Positions 8,599-18,484 are shown, counted from the stretch's first letter. The stretch is 64,000 bases of DNA from Actinomycetota bacterium (GCA_020438795.1 JAGQTY010000004.1:21941-85940); one strand, 5' to 3'. Numbers and translations: made by a program. Notes: generated by a model from the letters alone, not told the origin.

Positions 8599-8640
8599 GC
8601 ACCAGAGGTATTCGAACATTTGTTTGAATACCTCTGGTGC
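8599..8640. repeat. 42-bp palindrome with 15-bp perfect arms enclosing the SOS box
   Basis: The left arm GCACCAGAGGTATTC (8599-8613) is the exact reverse complement of the right arm GAATACCTCTGGTGC (8626-8640), separated by 12 bases. The middle and inner arm ends form the LexA site. Dyad symmetry therefore extends well beyond the 14-16 bases LexA needs. It lies between the divergent LysM and lexA genes. Confidence 0.9.
8613..8626. promoter_or_regulatory. LexA-binding SOS box
   Basis: CGAACATTTGTTTG, in context TTCGAAC...GTTTGAA, matches the actinobacterial SOS consensus CGAAC-N4-GTTCG with one mismatch. It sits between lexA and the LysM gene and can repress both. Confidence 0.85.
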
Positions 8641-8653
8641 TGGGCGCTAAGCT
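8624..8653 (+). promoter_or_regulatory. lexA: Putative lexA promoter
   Basis: TTGAAT (8624-8629) and TAAGCT (8648-8653) are separated by 18 bases and fit a sigma-A-type promoter whose -35 overlaps the right half of the SOS box, so LexA bound there would exclude polymerase. The start codon is 60 bases downstream of the -10. Confidence 0.45.
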
Positions 8654-8712
8654 CTGAAGGAAAGCTTGAGGGTTGAGTTCGTCAGATCTCAGCAGGGGGT
8701 GAAGGAGTGCAG

Positions 8713-9462
8713 ATGACGGAATCATCGAAGACGCGACAGCGACTCACCAAGCGGCAGCAAGCAGTGCTGCGGTTCCTGCGGGAGTTCATCGCCGATCACG
8801 GCTACCCGCCCAGCGTCCGGGAGGTGGGCCAAGCAGTCGGACTGACCAGCTCCTCCAGCGTTTCGCACCAACTGCGGACCCTTGAGGCGAAGGGATACCT
8901 GCGCAAGGACCCGAACCGTCCCCGCACCTTGGTCGTGGTCGACGTGGCCGCAGGCGAGGTTGACGCTGCCGATGACCTGGAGGTGCTGGAAGGGATCTCC
9001 GACGAGGAATCACCGGCGGCGCTGGCGACCGTCACCTCACTCGAGTCACGCAGGGAATCACCCGGGCAGACGGCAAGCAGCGTCGCAGTGCCGGTGGTGG
9101 GACGTATTGCAGCCGGCGGACCCATCCTGGCCGAACAGCACGTGGAGTCGGTGTTCTCACTCCCCACGGAGCTGACCGGTCCGGGAGAGCTCTTCATCCT
9201 CGAGGTCCGGGGGGACTCGATGATCGACGCGGCCATCTGCGACGGCGACTACGTGGTCGTCCGTTCCCAGCCGACCGCCCAGAACGGCGACATCGTCGCC
9301 GCGATGTTCACCGACGGCCCCGACAGCGAGGCCACCGTGAAGACATTCAAGCGCGATGGCGCCGGAGTGTGGCTCCTGCCCCAGAACAGCGCCTACGAAC
9401 CGATCCCGGCCGAACGAGCCACCATCATGGGAAAGGTCGTCTCAGTCCTGCGGCGCGTCTGA
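8713..9462 (+). CDS. lexA: SOS response repressor LexA
   Basis: 249 residues from ATG 8713 (GGAG five bases upstream); GTG 8707 is possible and would add two residues. The N-terminal winged helix (about 5-70, [20 protein letters not shown]) binds SOS boxes. After a linker, GRIAAGGPI holds the Ala-Gly self-cleavage site, and the S24 peptidase domain shows the nucleophile in [16 protein letters not shown] and the general-base Lys in EATVKTFKR. RecA filaments trigger autoproteolysis. Its last 21 bases overlap the convergent helicase gene. Autoregulation is supported by the SOS box at 8613. Confidence 0.98.
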   Translation: MTESSKTRQRLTKRQQAVLRFLREFIADHGYPPSVREVGQAVGLTSSSSVSHQLRTLEAKGYLRKDPNRPRTLVVVDVAAGEVDAADDLEVLEGISDEESPAALATVTSLESRRESPGQTASSVAVPVVGRIAAGGPILAEQHVESVFSLPTELTGPGELFILEVRGDSMIDAAICDGDYVVVRSQPTAQNGDIVAAMFTDGPDSEATVKTFKRDGAGVWLLPQNSAYEPIPAERATIMGKVVSVLRRV

Positions 9463-11418
9463 TCCTGACGGACGCAGGTCCGTCATACCGCGCCCGCGGC
9501 GACTCGCCTCCCTCAGGCGCTCGAGAGCGGCCATGACCACCGTCCGGTCCTGCGTGTTCCAGAAGTCCGGCAGGCTGCGCCTCAGATAGCTTCCATAGCT
9601 GGATCTGACCAGCCGCGGGTCAAGGACCGCGACCACACCACGATCGCTGGGTGTCCTGATCAGACGCCCCGCTCCTTGCGCCAGCAGCAAGGCCGCACGG
9701 GGCACCGAGATCGCAGTGAAGCCACTGCCCCCAGCCTCCTCGACCCGGGAGCTGCGGGCCGCGAGCACAGGCTCATCGGGCCGGGGGAAGGGGATTCTGT
9801 CGATGATCACCAGCCGACACAGGTCACCGGGCAGATCGACCCCCTGGAAGAGCGAGAGAGTGCCGATGAGCACACCCGAACTCGACAGTGACATCTCCTT
9901 CACAAGTCTGGTGACCGGTTCGCCGCGCCTCTGCAGCAGCAGCGAGAATTCCGGGGACAGCTTCGCCCGGAAGTACTCGCCGTACTCTTCGACCGCGCGC
10001 CAGGAGCTCAACAGGATGAGCGCCCCGCCCCCGCTTGCCTCGACAAGCTCCAGAGCCCGTTCGAGTGTCGCCTGATTCATCGCGTCCCGGCCCGGGCGAG
10101 GCAGGTCCGTGGCCACGTAAAGAATGCCCTGGGCACCGTAGTCGAAGGGTGATCCGACGTCCAGTTCCGAGCTCTCGATCCCGGCGCCGGCCAGCCCGAG
10201 GTCGTGACGGAACGATTCGAAGGAGCCACCGAGTGCCAGGGTCGCACTGGTGAGGATGACAGCCTTCGGCTCACCGATCACCGTCTTGGTCACCTCCGTC
10301 ACCGACAACGGCGCAAGATGCAGCCCGGGCGCACCGCGACCTTCGAACCACAGCACATCATCGGGGCCCTGGGAGAGGAGATCGCCGATCACATCATGGA
10401 TCTCCTGGAGTCCCGCGGCCACCCGGTGCCGGCGAGCCGCTTCGGCGTCCGAACGGTTCACCTCGGAGACCGCCACATGGCAGCAGTCCCGCAGCGCGGC
10501 CAGGGGTTCCACCAGGGATTGCGGCAGCGCCTGGAAAGTCACCCGTTCGGAACCGTAGTCGATGAAGGCTTTCTCGAGGTCGGCGGTCGCCGCCACCAGG
10601 TCTCCGTGGGTCGAACCGTCGATCAGGCTCCTGGCCTCACGCGTCGCCCGTTCGCACGCCGCGATCGTCAGGTCGACGGCCGATGCGGAGGTGGCCCGCG
10701 CAGGGAAGTCGTGAGCCTCGTCCACGATCAGCACATCGTGCTCAGGCAGCAGTGCCGTCGAGTCGAGCCCGTCGAGAGCCAGGACCGCGTGGTTGGTGAC
10801 CACGATGTCCGCACGCGCGGCCGCCTCCTTGGCATTCTCCGCGAAGCACTCCAGCGCATAGCTGCACTTGGACGCCCCGACGCACTCGCGCCCTGTCGCC
10901 GACATGGCCCGCCATACTCGGGGATCGATATCATCATCGAAATCGTCCCGGTCGCCGGTCTGCGTCTGCTCGGCCCAGCTTCGCAGCCGGTCAGCCTCCT
11001 TCTCCAGGCGTCCGACCGCGCCATCGAGCTCCATGGCATCCTGGCCGTCCGCCCCGGCTGCCAGGCGCGCCTTGCACAGGTAGTTCGCCCTGCCTTTGAG
11101 CACAGCCGTCGTCAGCCCGGCTGCGTCCAGTTCGAGCACCGAGGGGAGATCTCCGGTGACCAGCTGCCGCTGCAGGGCAAGCGTGGCGGTGGAGATCACC
11201 ACACGTTCCGTGGCGTCTCCCAGCGCCAGGATCGCGGGAACGAGGTAGCCGAGCGACTTGCCGGTTCCAGTGCCTGCCTGGACCAGCAGGACACCGCCCT
11301 GCTCGATCGTGTCGGCGACTGCCACTGCCATCTCATCCTGATTGGCGCGGTGCTGACCCTCGAGGCCGGCAATCACCTCGGCCAGACGGACCGGCACGTC
11401 GGACACTTCGCTCACCAC
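9442..11418 (-). CDS. DinG/XPD-type ATP-dependent DNA helicase
   Basis: About 658 residues from GTG 11418 (GTG 11415 equally possible; the frame stays open to a TTG at 11502). Superfamily 2 iron-sulfur helicase: Walker [21 protein letters not shown] box [10 protein letters not shown]-terminal motif VI region [15 protein letters not shown]. Four Cys between motifs Ia and II (NYLC, REC, SKC and LEC) match the XPD/DinG Fe-S cluster. Such enzymes unwind 5'-to-3' and resolve R-loops or G-quadruplexes. It is convergent with lexA, ending 21 bases inside it; the position beside lexA is typical of actinobacteria. I see no SOS box at its start. Confidence 0.92.
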   Translation of the reverse strand: MVSEVSDVPVRLAEVIAGLEGQHRANQDEMAVAVADTIEQGGVLLVQAGTGTGKSLGYLVPAILALGDATERVVISTATLALQRQLVTGDLPSVLELDAAGLTTAVLKGRANYLCKARLAAGADGQDAMELDGAVGRLEKEADRLRSWAEQTQTGDRDDFDDDIDPRVWRAMSATGRECVGASKCSYALECFAENAKEAAARADIVVTNHAVLALDGLDSTALLPEHDVLIVDEAHDFPARATSASAVDLTIAACERATREARSLIDGSTHGDLVAATADLEKAFIDYGSERVTFQALPQSLVEPLAALRDCCHVAVSEVNRSDAEAARRHRVAAGLQEIHDVIGDLLSQGPDDVLWFEGRGAPGLHLAPLSVTEVTKTVIGEPKAVILTSATLALGGSFESFRHDLGLAGAGIESSELDVGSPFDYGAQGILYVATDLPRPGRDAMNQATLERALELVEASGGGALILLSSWRAVEEYGEYFRAKLSPEFSLLLQRRGEPVTRLVKEMSLSSSGVLIGTLSLFQGVDLPGDLCRLVIIDRIPFPRPDEPVLAARSSRVEEAGGSGFTAISVPRAALLLAQGAGRLIRTPSDRGVVAVLDPRLVRSSYGSYLRRSLPDFWNTQDRTVVMAALERLREASRRGRGMTDLRPSGSDAPQD

Positions 11419-11522
11419 TCCACGGTAGTCCACGCTCACCCGTACCCTGTCGCGCGAATCGGTTCCTGGGGACAGTGGCGCGTCAGATGGCGCGGTCCGC
11501 AAGCAGAACCGGCCGATCCGGA

Positions 11523-14261
11523 TCAGCGTTGCTGGTCCTTGGTCGCCGTCACACCACCAGCAGCCAGCCAGTCCTCGAGCTCCGCCCTGCTCATCGGGGC
11601 GCCGAACAGGTAGCCCTGGGCCCGATCACATCCCAGACCTCGCAGGATGTCCGCCTGTTCGGTACTGCGCACACCCTCGGCGAGGGTGTGCAGCCCGAGG
11701 TTACGGCCGAGTGCCACGATGGAGCGGAAGATCGCGATCGCACGCGCGTCCGTGGCGACCCTGCGCACGAAGCTCTGGTCGACCTTGATCACGTCCACAT
11801 CCAGATCGCTGAGCCCGGACAGCGACGAGTACCCAGTGCCGAAATCGTCCAGAGCGACCCAGGCACCGACCCGGTGCAGCCGGGAGATGACCGCTCTCAT
11901 GACATCCTCGTTCTCGGCCACCGTAGACTCCGTGAACTCGACCACCACACGGTCGGCCGGTAGTCGAGAACCCACGATCTGCTCGACCAGTCCGGGCAGC
12001 AACTCCGAGGTCAGCTCCATGGGCGCCACGTTGATCGATACGCACAGACCCGGAGTGATGGACTGCAGATCAGCGACGTCCTCCAGCGCCTGGCGGTGGA
12101 TCATGGCATCGATCCTCCCGACCAGGCCGAGCCGCTCCGCCGACGGTATGAACTCCTCGGGTGAGATCAGCTCCCCGGTGGGCAGCCGACGCCGTGCCAG
12201 CGCCTCCACTCCCCACACCCGGCCCGAGTCGAGCTCGATGATCGGCTGGTAGAAGGGCACGAACTCACGGTTCTCGATGGCCTCACGAACGTTCTGGAAC
12301 AGCAGGAACCGGCGGTTGAGGTCCTCTTTCATCCGCGGCTCGTATCGCACGAGTTCCTGCTGGTGCTCGGCGTTGGACACCGCTGCGGCGAGGTCGGCGT
12401 GCTCAACCAGCGTCGCCGCGGAGTCCGTCGCGGACAGCAGCTGGGCGTAGCCCACGGCGGCCCGGACCCCCACATGGGAACCATCGGGCAGCCTGACCGC
12501 ACTCATCCCGTTCTTCGAGGTCTCCGCGACGTGCTCGGCGGCGGCCTGAGTCTCCGAGGACCGCAGCAGGACTCCGAACTCGTCACCCCCGAGTCGTGCG
12601 ACCGCGACCACGGGCGCGTCCAGACCCTCGAGCAGGTCGGCGAATCGCCGCAACAGGATGTCGCCGACGTCATGACCGCGGGTGTCGTTGATCGCCCGGA
12701 AATCGACCAGATCGATGACGACCACCGCCAGCCTCGTGGGGGCCACCCAGTCCTGGGCCTCGGCGATGCTGGAGATGAAGCCGTCACGGTTGAGCAGTCC
12801 GGTGAGACTGTCACGACGCCGCGATTCACCGAGCTGCGTCCGCAGACGACGTGCGTCGGTGATGTCGCTGCCGGTCAGCACATAGCCGTCGGTACCGGAG
12901 CTGTGCAGTGCCGAGACGAGGAACTGCAGGTCGTGGTCACGCCCGGCGTGATCGACCACCGACAGCTCGATCTGCACTGGAATCCCGGAGTCACTGGTCT
13001 CCAGCGCATCGAGCAGGTCGTCCCGGGTCACGCCCGGCAGGACCGTGTTCAGGTAGCGCCCGCGCACATCATGGCCTTCGAGACCGAGGACCCGGACCAG
13101 CGGATGGCTCAGGTAGACGATCCTGGTCTGCTCATCGACCACGACGACCATCTCGCGGCTCTGCCGCGTGAGCACCTGGAACCAGCCCTGCTGCTCGGCG
13201 GCGTCGAAGTGCACGGCCATGGAACTCACCGTCGCGCGCCTGACGGACAGGGTGGCGAGCATCCGTAGCCAGATGATGGCAGCGATCAGCAGCAGCAGGG
13301 CCACAGCAACCGCCGCGGATGCCGCAGTCGACGGGTCCCCGGTTCCCAGGATGAACAGCAGCAGCGCTGCCGCGACCGCCACCGGGCTCAAGGGCACGAA
13401 CGTGGACCAGATGTCCCGCATCCACAGGTGCCGGGCGAGCTCACGCTCGGAACTGCGCCTGCCCAGGAAGGCCAGGGCCAGGACCAATGCCGCCGACAGT
13501 GCAACAAGGGCAGCAGTCATGACCAGTGTTGGCTTGCTGAGCAGCCAGAAGCTCGACAGCAGGTGCTGGGCCGCCAGCACACCCACACTGAGTTGCAGCA
13601 GGATCGCCTGGATGATGGGCAGATCGGTCTTGATGCGCGTCAGCGAGGCCACCAGGAGCACGACTGAGATGGTGGCGAACTCGGAGAGGCTGACCGCCAC
13701 CGCGGAGAAGGCACTGAACCAGGTGCCGTCGTAGGTGTGCCCGGGGGCCACCAGAGCCATCCACAGCACCAGAAGCCCGAGGAACCCCACTGCCAGGTCG
13801 ATGAGGGCCCGACGACGAAGGCCGGGAGCGCCGCGCTGCGGCCAGCAGAGCAGGAGCAGCGCTGTGATCAGGAAGGGAGCCGCCAGCGCAGTCAGCAGCG
13901 ACGAAGGTACGGCCGCTGCCGGCGCGTCGGGCCAGAACAGGAACTCCATGACGGCCCCGAGCAGGGTGAGCAGATACCCGAGCAGCAGGAGCGCGATCCC
14001 GGTCCGGTGCCTGACCGACTGGTGCTGCTGCAGGCGCCAGAGGCCGGTGAGACCGACGAGCAGCGTGAGCATGCCGAGGCCGGCGAACACGACCGCTCGG
14101 GTCTGGGGCCATTCCGTGATACCGGCAGCGCCGGGCTGCGCGACCGACACTGACAGCACGATGCCGGGGACCGATACCGTGACCCCGGCGGCGATGACCA
14201 CGGGCAGCCAGGACGGAGCGCTGCGCCGCCCGACCACAGCCGTCACATCAGCCTCCATCAC
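11523..14261 (-). CDS. Membrane PAS-GGDEF-EAL cyclic-di-GMP protein
   Basis: 912 residues. About ten hydrophobic helices occupy residues 15-345, followed by a PAS-like domain (about 355-470), GGDEF (about 480-640) and EAL (about 655-900). The cyclase signature RLGGDEFGVLL is intact, but there is no RxxD inhibitory site before it. The EAL catalytic set is present: GVEALARRR, SINVAPMEL, VEFTEST, ALDDFGTGYSS, KVDQSFV and LAEGV. Both synthesis and hydrolysis of c-di-GMP are therefore possible. The start at 14261 (or ATG 14258) overlaps the end of hflX by up to 14 bases, implying translational coupling with a ribosome-associated GTPase. The ligand of the membrane sensor is unknown. Confidence 0.93.
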   Translation of the reverse strand: MMEADVTAVVGRRSAPSWLPVVIAAGVTVSVPGIVLSVSVAQPGAAGITEWPQTRAVVFAGLGMLTLLVGLTGLWRLQQHQSVRHRTGIALLLLGYLLTLLGAVMEFLFWPDAPAAAVPSSLLTALAAPFLITALLLLCWPQRGAPGLRRRALIDLAVGFLGLLVLWMALVAPGHTYDGTWFSAFSAVAVSLSEFATISVVLLVASLTRIKTDLPIIQAILLQLSVGVLAAQHLLSSFWLLSKPTLVMTAALVALSAALVLALAFLGRRSSERELARHLWMRDIWSTFVPLSPVAVAAALLLFILGTGDPSTAASAAVAVALLLLIAAIIWLRMLATLSVRRATVSSMAVHFDAAEQQGWFQVLTRQSREMVVVVDEQTRIVYLSHPLVRVLGLEGHDVRGRYLNTVLPGVTRDDLLDALETSDSGIPVQIELSVVDHAGRDHDLQFLVSALHSSGTDGYVLTGSDITDARRLRTQLGESRRRDSLTGLLNRDGFISSIAEAQDWVAPTRLAVVVIDLVDFRAINDTRGHDVGDILLRRFADLLEGLDAPVVAVARLGGDEFGVLLRSSETQAAAEHVAETSKNGMSAVRLPDGSHVGVRAAVGYAQLLSATDSAATLVEHADLAAAVSNAEHQQELVRYEPRMKEDLNRRFLLFQNVREAIENREFVPFYQPIIELDSGRVWGVEALARRRLPTGELISPEEFIPSAERLGLVGRIDAMIHRQALEDVADLQSITPGLCVSINVAPMELTSELLPGLVEQIVGSRLPADRVVVEFTESTVAENEDVMRAVISRLHRVGAWVALDDFGTGYSSLSGLSDLDVDVIKVDQSFVRRVATDARAIAIFRSIVALGRNLGLHTLAEGVRSTEQADILRGLGCDRAQGYLFGAPMSRAELEDWLAAGGVTATKDQQR

Positions 14262-15636
14262 GAGCCAGGAACGGCACTACCTGCGCATACAGCCAGCGTG
14301 GCACGAGCACGTCGAGCGCCACCCCATTCTCCAAGTATGCGACGGATCGCACCTGCCCGTGGTCATGTAGGTCGGAAACGAGGTCTCCGCGGTCGAACGG
14401 TACGACGATCCGGACCTCCGTCAGGCTGCGTTGCAGCTCTGTGGCGATGCGTTCGTTGAGCTCCTCGATACCTGCCCCGGTCCGGGCCGACACGCCCAGC
14501 GCCTCGGGCGGAGCGCCCGAGGGGCCGAGGTCGGCCTTGTTCGCCACCAGGATCTCGGGGAGGTCCTGGGCGCCTATCTCCTGGAGCACCTCTCGCACAG
14601 CGGCGATCTGGCCAGCTGGATCAGGGTCGGCACCGTCCACGACGTGCAGCAGGAGGTCGGCGTGGCGCACCTCCTCCAGTGTCGAGGTGAACGCGTCGAC
14701 CAGTTGATGGGGCAGATGTCTAACGAACCCCACAGTGTCGGTCAGGGTGTATTCCTGTCCGGCACTCGTTCTGGCCCGGCGCACGGTGGGGTCCAGCGTG
14801 GCGAAGAGCTCGTCGGCTACCATCACGTCCGCATCGGTGAGCCGGTTCAGCAGAGACGACTTGCCCGCGTTCGTATAACCGACGATGGCGACCGAGGCGA
14901 CGTGATGGCGACGACGGTTGCGGCGCTGGGTCTCGCGGGCGGCGGACATGTCCTTGATCTCGCGGCCGAGCCTGGAGATCTGATCGCGGATGCGGCGCCG
15001 GTCGGACTCGAGCTTGGTCTCACCGGGACCCCGGGTACCGATGCCGCCGGCTTGCCGGCTCATCGCCTCACCCCAGCCCCGAAGGCGCGGGAGCATGTAC
15101 TGCAGCTGCGCGAGCTGCACCTGGGCCTTGCCCTCCCTACTGCGGGCGTGCTGGGCGAAGATGTCGAGGATCAGCCAGGTGCGATCGACCACCTTGACCT
15201 TGACGATCCGCTCCAGAGCCTGCAGCTGGCCCGGGGTCAGTTCGCCGTCACAGATCAGCGTGTCGGCGTCGTGGGCAGCGATGATTCCGGCCAGCTCACC
15301 GGCCTTGCCCTTGCCGACGTAGGTCGCACTGTCGGGTCGATTCCTGCGCTGGATCAGGGCGTCGCACACCACGGACCCGGCGGTCTCGGCAAGCCTCGCC
15401 AGTTCCGTCATCGAGAGTTCCGACTCCGCAGCCGAGCCCCCGGTCCAGACACCGACGAGCACGACGCGCTCCAGCCGGATCCGCCGGTACTCGACCTCGC
15501 TGATGTCTTCGAGTTCGGTGGACAGGCTCGCGATCCGGCGCAGCGCCTCACGCTCCAGCGCCTCGGTGTTCTCAGCATCCGAGGCCGGGTCAGCGCGGTG
15601 TCCATCGGTGGACACTGCTTCATCGTCCTGTCTCAT
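14248..15636 (-). CDS. hflX: GTPase HflX
   Basis: 462 residues. The N-terminal HflX domain with the glycine-rich GKGKAGELAG and GIGTRGPGETKLESDRR segments is followed by the G domain: GYTNAGKSS (G1), DTVGFVRHLP (G3), NKAD (G4), SART (G5). HflX binds the 50S subunit and splits stalled or hibernating ribosomes. Its ATG overlaps the dapF stop by four bases (ATGA), and its own end overlaps the GGDEF-EAL gene, so dapF-hflX-GGDEF/EAL is one operon. The first 50 residues are acidic and variable. Confidence 0.97.
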   Translation of the reverse strand: MRQDDEAVSTDGHRADPASDAENTEALEREALRRIASLSTELEDISEVEYRRIRLERVVLVGVWTGGSAAESELSMTELARLAETAGSVVCDALIQRRNRPDSATYVGKGKAGELAGIIAAHDADTLICDGELTPGQLQALERIVKVKVVDRTWLILDIFAQHARSREGKAQVQLAQLQYMLPRLRGWGEAMSRQAGGIGTRGPGETKLESDRRRIRDQISRLGREIKDMSAARETQRRNRRRHHVASVAIVGYTNAGKSSLLNRLTDADVMVADELFATLDPTVRRARTSAGQEYTLTDTVGFVRHLPHQLVDAFTSTLEEVRHADLLLHVVDGADPDPAGQIAAVREVLQEIGAQDLPEILVANKADLGPSGAPPEALGVSARTGAGIEELNERIATELQRSLTEVRIVVPFDRGDLVSDLHDHGQVRSVAYLENGVALDVLVPRWLYAQVVPFLARDGG

Positions 15637-16439
15637 GGGTTGGCGTCGATCCAGTCCGCTGCGAGTTGTCCGTGTGCAACGAGGACCGCGGGACCTTCAA
15701 GTGCGACTGACTCCGCGCCAAGCGCCCGAACGGTCAGGAGACCGCCGGGGACCTCAACAAGCACACCATCGCAGAGGGCTATCCCGTACTCGGCGGCATG
15801 AGCCGCAGCCACCGCGACCGCTCCGGTCCCGCATGACATCGTCTCCCCCACCCCCCGTTCGAAGACACGCATGCTCACCCTGCCAGGAGCGTCCACCCGC
15901 ACGAACTCGATGTTGGCGCCTTCGGGGAAGACATCGGGGGGGATCCCGGGCGCGCCGAGCAGATCACCGGCATCGGCGAGGTCGCTCACCTCGACGACTG
16001 CGTGCGGGTTGGGGGCGAACACCGCGTCTCCTGCCCATTCCCGGTCACCCACCCTGACAATGACGTGGGTCCCGATCACGGGCGCCGACATGGTCACCGC
16101 GATTGCGCCATCGGGCAGGACCCGGTAGGCCACCTGCCCGGCACGGGTGAGGAACTCCCCCGAGGTGCGCTCTTCCAGTCCGCTCTCCAGCAGGTACCTC
16201 GCGAACACCCGGGCACCGTTGCCGCACATCTCGGCCAGGCTCCCGTCGGCGTTGCGGTAGTCCATGAACCACTCGCCGTCGAGACGGACCACGCGCAGAA
16301 TGCCGTCCCCGCCTATCCCGGTGCGACGATCGCAGAGCGCCCGAACGGTCGACGGCGTCGGATCCCAGGTGTCGTCGGGCAGGATCACGAAGTCGTTGCC
16401 GGTTCCGTGCCCGATGGCGAAATCCCTTTGCATAACCAT
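15633..16439 (-). CDS. dapF: Diaminopimelate epimerase
   Basis: 268 residues. Converts LL- to meso-diaminopimelate for lysine and peptidoglycan synthesis in the cytoplasm. The two catalytic cysteines are visible in MCGNGARVF (Cys72) and SCGTGAVAVAAA (near residue 208). The length is normal. The start is ATG 16439 or the ATG two codons on; the upstream ribosome site is poor. First gene of the dapF-hflX-GGDEF/EAL operon. It is a structural relative of PrpF, encoded elsewhere in the window. Confidence 0.97.
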   Translation of the reverse strand: MVMQRDFAIGHGTGNDFVILPDDTWDPTPSTVRALCDRRTGIGGDGILRVVRLDGEWFMDYRNADGSLAEMCGNGARVFARYLLESGLEERTSGEFLTRAGQVAYRVLPDGAIAVTMSAPVIGTHVIVRVGDREWAGDAVFAPNPHAVVEVSDLADAGDLLGAPGIPPDVFPEGANIEFVRVDAPGRVSMRVFERGVGETMSCGTGAVAVAAAHAAEYGIALCDGVLVEVPGGLLTVRALGAESVALEGPAVLVAHGQLAADWIDANP

Positions 16440-16503
16440 ATTTTCGCGCTGATCACGAGGAATCGGAAATCAGCCACACATCCTCTCGAATCACCACAGA
16501 GGG

Positions 16504-17655
16504 TCAGCCCGTCCGCTGCGCCAGTCGGTCGATGGCGGTGCCGTAGGCGGCTGACACAGTCTCCAGGACGTTGGACCACACCTGCTCGGGTGGGACATCG
16601 GTGTTGTGGCGCTGCATCTGGATCCGCAGTTCGTCATCGACAGCGAGCCTCGCGATGGCCTTGGCCATCCCCTGGTCGTCGTCGGCCAGCAGTCCCTCGA
16701 CACCCGAGTTCACGAACTCGGTCAGACCCGTCTGGGAACGCGCCACGATCGGCAGGCCAGTGGCGCGCGCCTCCAGCGCCGCGAGACCGAAGCTCTCCTT
16801 GATGCTGGGCTGGATGAACACATCGCTGTCGAGGTAGAGCTGCTGCAGATCCGGGCGGCTGAGCCGGCCGGTCAGTGTGACGACATCGGCCAGTCCGTGC
16901 GAGTCGATCCAGCGCTGCAACCTGGCCCGGTGCGGACCATCTCCTGCGATGTGCAGGGTCATCTCCCTGCCCGCGGCCAGTTCCCTGGCCGCGAGGAACA
17001 TCCGCAACAGTGGAGTCGCGCGCTTGCGCGGAGCCAGCCGCATGGCGGCCACGAACCGCACCGGAGCGGCCGCTGCCTGTTCGGGCGTCGGGATATGACG
17101 GCCCCGGGCATTCCAGTCCCGGGGGTCAACTCCATTGGGCACCACCAGCACCGTCACCGGGTGGTCAGAGGCCGCCTCGATCCGCTCGGCTGCCACCGTG
17201 CTCACAGCACTGAGCTGAACGCCGGACTCGCTCCACTTCACGAGGTGATCGGCGAAGCCGTATGACGCCTTCGCGGCCTGGCCCCAGACACAATGAACCG
17301 TGACCAGTGTCGGAAGACCCACACGCACTGCTGAGCGGATACCGCCCCAGGCGAACGGTGAGACCACACCCAGATGAACCTGGACGATGTCCGGTTCGAG
17401 CTCCTCGAGCAGCGGGACGAGGTGGGCAGTCGTGCGCGGATGCACCGGCATGTCGAACGGCATCCGCGCGGTAACCCGGTTGACGGTGACCCCGTCGAGG
17501 ACCTCCACCCCATTGCGCACCTGCTCCCCCGGCGTTGCGGTGAACACGGTGACGTCGAGGCCGGTGGCCGCCTGCCGCCTGCTCAGCTCGGTCACCTGGA
17601 CCTCGATCCCGCCGAGCCGGGGCATGTAGCAGTCGCTGATGTGAGCGACCTTCAT
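16504..17655 (-). CDS. GT4-family glycosyltransferase
   Basis: 383 residues from ATG 17655, with GGAGGT at good spacing; an open extension beyond it to 17931 lies opposite the divergent gene and is not used. GT-B fold: acceptor-side N-terminus MKVAHISDCYMPRLGGIEVQ, linker near VPNGVDPRDW, and the nucleotide-sugar site with the E-x7-E motif in PSIKESFGLAALEARATGLP. Cytoplasmic or membrane-associated transfer of a sugar to lipid, glycan or small molecule; donor and acceptor are unknown. It diverges from a PIG-L deacetylase, which could act on an N-acetylated product of this enzyme. Confidence 0.88.
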   Translation of the reverse strand: MKVAHISDCYMPRLGGIEVQVTELSRRQAATGLDVTVFTATPGEQVRNGVEVLDGVTVNRVTARMPFDMPVHPRTTAHLVPLLEELEPDIVQVHLGVVSPFAWGGIRSAVRVGLPTLVTVHCVWGQAAKASYGFADHLVKWSESGVQLSAVSTVAAERIEAASDHPVTVLVVPNGVDPRDWNARGRHIPTPEQAAAAPVRFVAAMRLAPRKRATPLLRMFLAARELAAGREMTLHIAGDGPHRARLQRWIDSHGLADVVTLTGRLSRPDLQQLYLDSDVFIQPSIKESFGLAALEARATGLPIVARSQTGLTEFVNSGVEGLLADDDQGMAKAIARLAVDDELRIQMQRHNTDVPPEQVWSNVLETVSAAYGTAIDRLAQRTG

Positions 17656-17710
17656 GGACACCTCCGGTCGTTGCAGCCAATCTATCGCGCCGTTCGCATC
17701 GTTGCGGATT

Positions 17711-18484
17711 ATGCGGCAGTATGCCAACGTGTCCGGAGCCATCCTGTTCTTCCACGCCCATCCTGACGATGAGGCGCTGCTTACGGCCGGCACCATGGCA
17801 CGGGCCAACGCCGAGGGGCAGCGGGTGATCCTGGTGACGGCCACCGCAGGTGAGGCAGGCCTGGCCGACGAGTCGAGGGGGTCCGGGCTCGGGAGCCGCC
17901 GGATCCACGAGCTGCAGCGATCCGGGCGCATCCTTGGTGCCGCTCGGATCGAACTGCTCGGCTACGCCGATTCGGGAATCGACGGCGATTCGGCCGTCGG
18001 TGGAGCAACGGCCTTCTGCCAGGTCCCCGTGGCCGATGTCGCAGCGAGGCTTGCCGCGATCATCGCGGAGGAGGGCGTCCACACCCTGGTGACCTACGAC
18101 GCCTCCGGGGGCTACGGACATCCGGACCACGTCCACGTGCACCGGTGTGGCGTGGCAGCGGCTCAGCTGAGCGGCCTGGACCGGGTCTTCGCCGCAACAG
18201 CCCCCCGGGAGCCGTTCGCCTTCGGCGTGCACGTCGCCGACCGGTTCGCCGAACTACCTCCTGGTACCGTGCCACAGTTCGAGAACGCCTACACCCCCTC
18301 AGGCCAGATCACCCACCGGGTGGACGTTCGCGACTACTGCGACTTCAAGCGGGCGGCCATGGCAGCCCACGCGAGCCAGGCCACCGGTGGGGACATCCGC
18401 ACACTGGGAGTCCTGCTGAAACTTCCTCGCCCGCTGTACCGGCGGATTCTGGGGACCGAGTACTACCGTCGGCTGCCCGTGTGA
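17711..18484 (+). CDS. PIG-L (LmbE-like) family deacetylase
   Basis: 257 residues from ATG 17711 (GTG 17729 possible; neither has a good ribosome site). Zinc-binding motifs are the N-terminal HAHPDDEAL and the later GHPDHVHVHR. The family removes N-acetyl groups from GlcNAc-linked substrates (MshB, Mca, PIG-L, LmbE). It is divergently arranged 55 bases from a GT4 glycosyltransferase, which resembles the mshA/mshB enzyme combination of mycothiol synthesis, but the protein is shorter than typical MshB and the assignment is not secure. It converges on miaA with only four bases between the stops. Confidence 0.85.
   Translation: MRQYANVSGAILFFHAHPDDEALLTAGTMARANAEGQRVILVTATAGEAGLADESRGSGLGSRRIHELQRSGRILGAARIELLGYADSGIDGDSAVGGATAFCQVPVADVAARLAAIIAEEGVHTLVTYDASGGYGHPDHVHVHRCGVAAAQLSGLDRVFAATAPREPFAFGVHVADRFAELPPGTVPQFENAYTPSGQITHRVDVRDYCDFKRAAMAAHASQATGGDIRTLGVLLKLPRPLYRRILGTEYYRRLPV

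Noticed and set aside
16504..18484. Calling the GT4/PIG-L pair mshA and mshB
   Set aside because: The enzyme classes fit mycothiol synthesis, but the deacetylase is short and the sequences lack features I could use to distinguish them from other GT4 and LmbE proteins.
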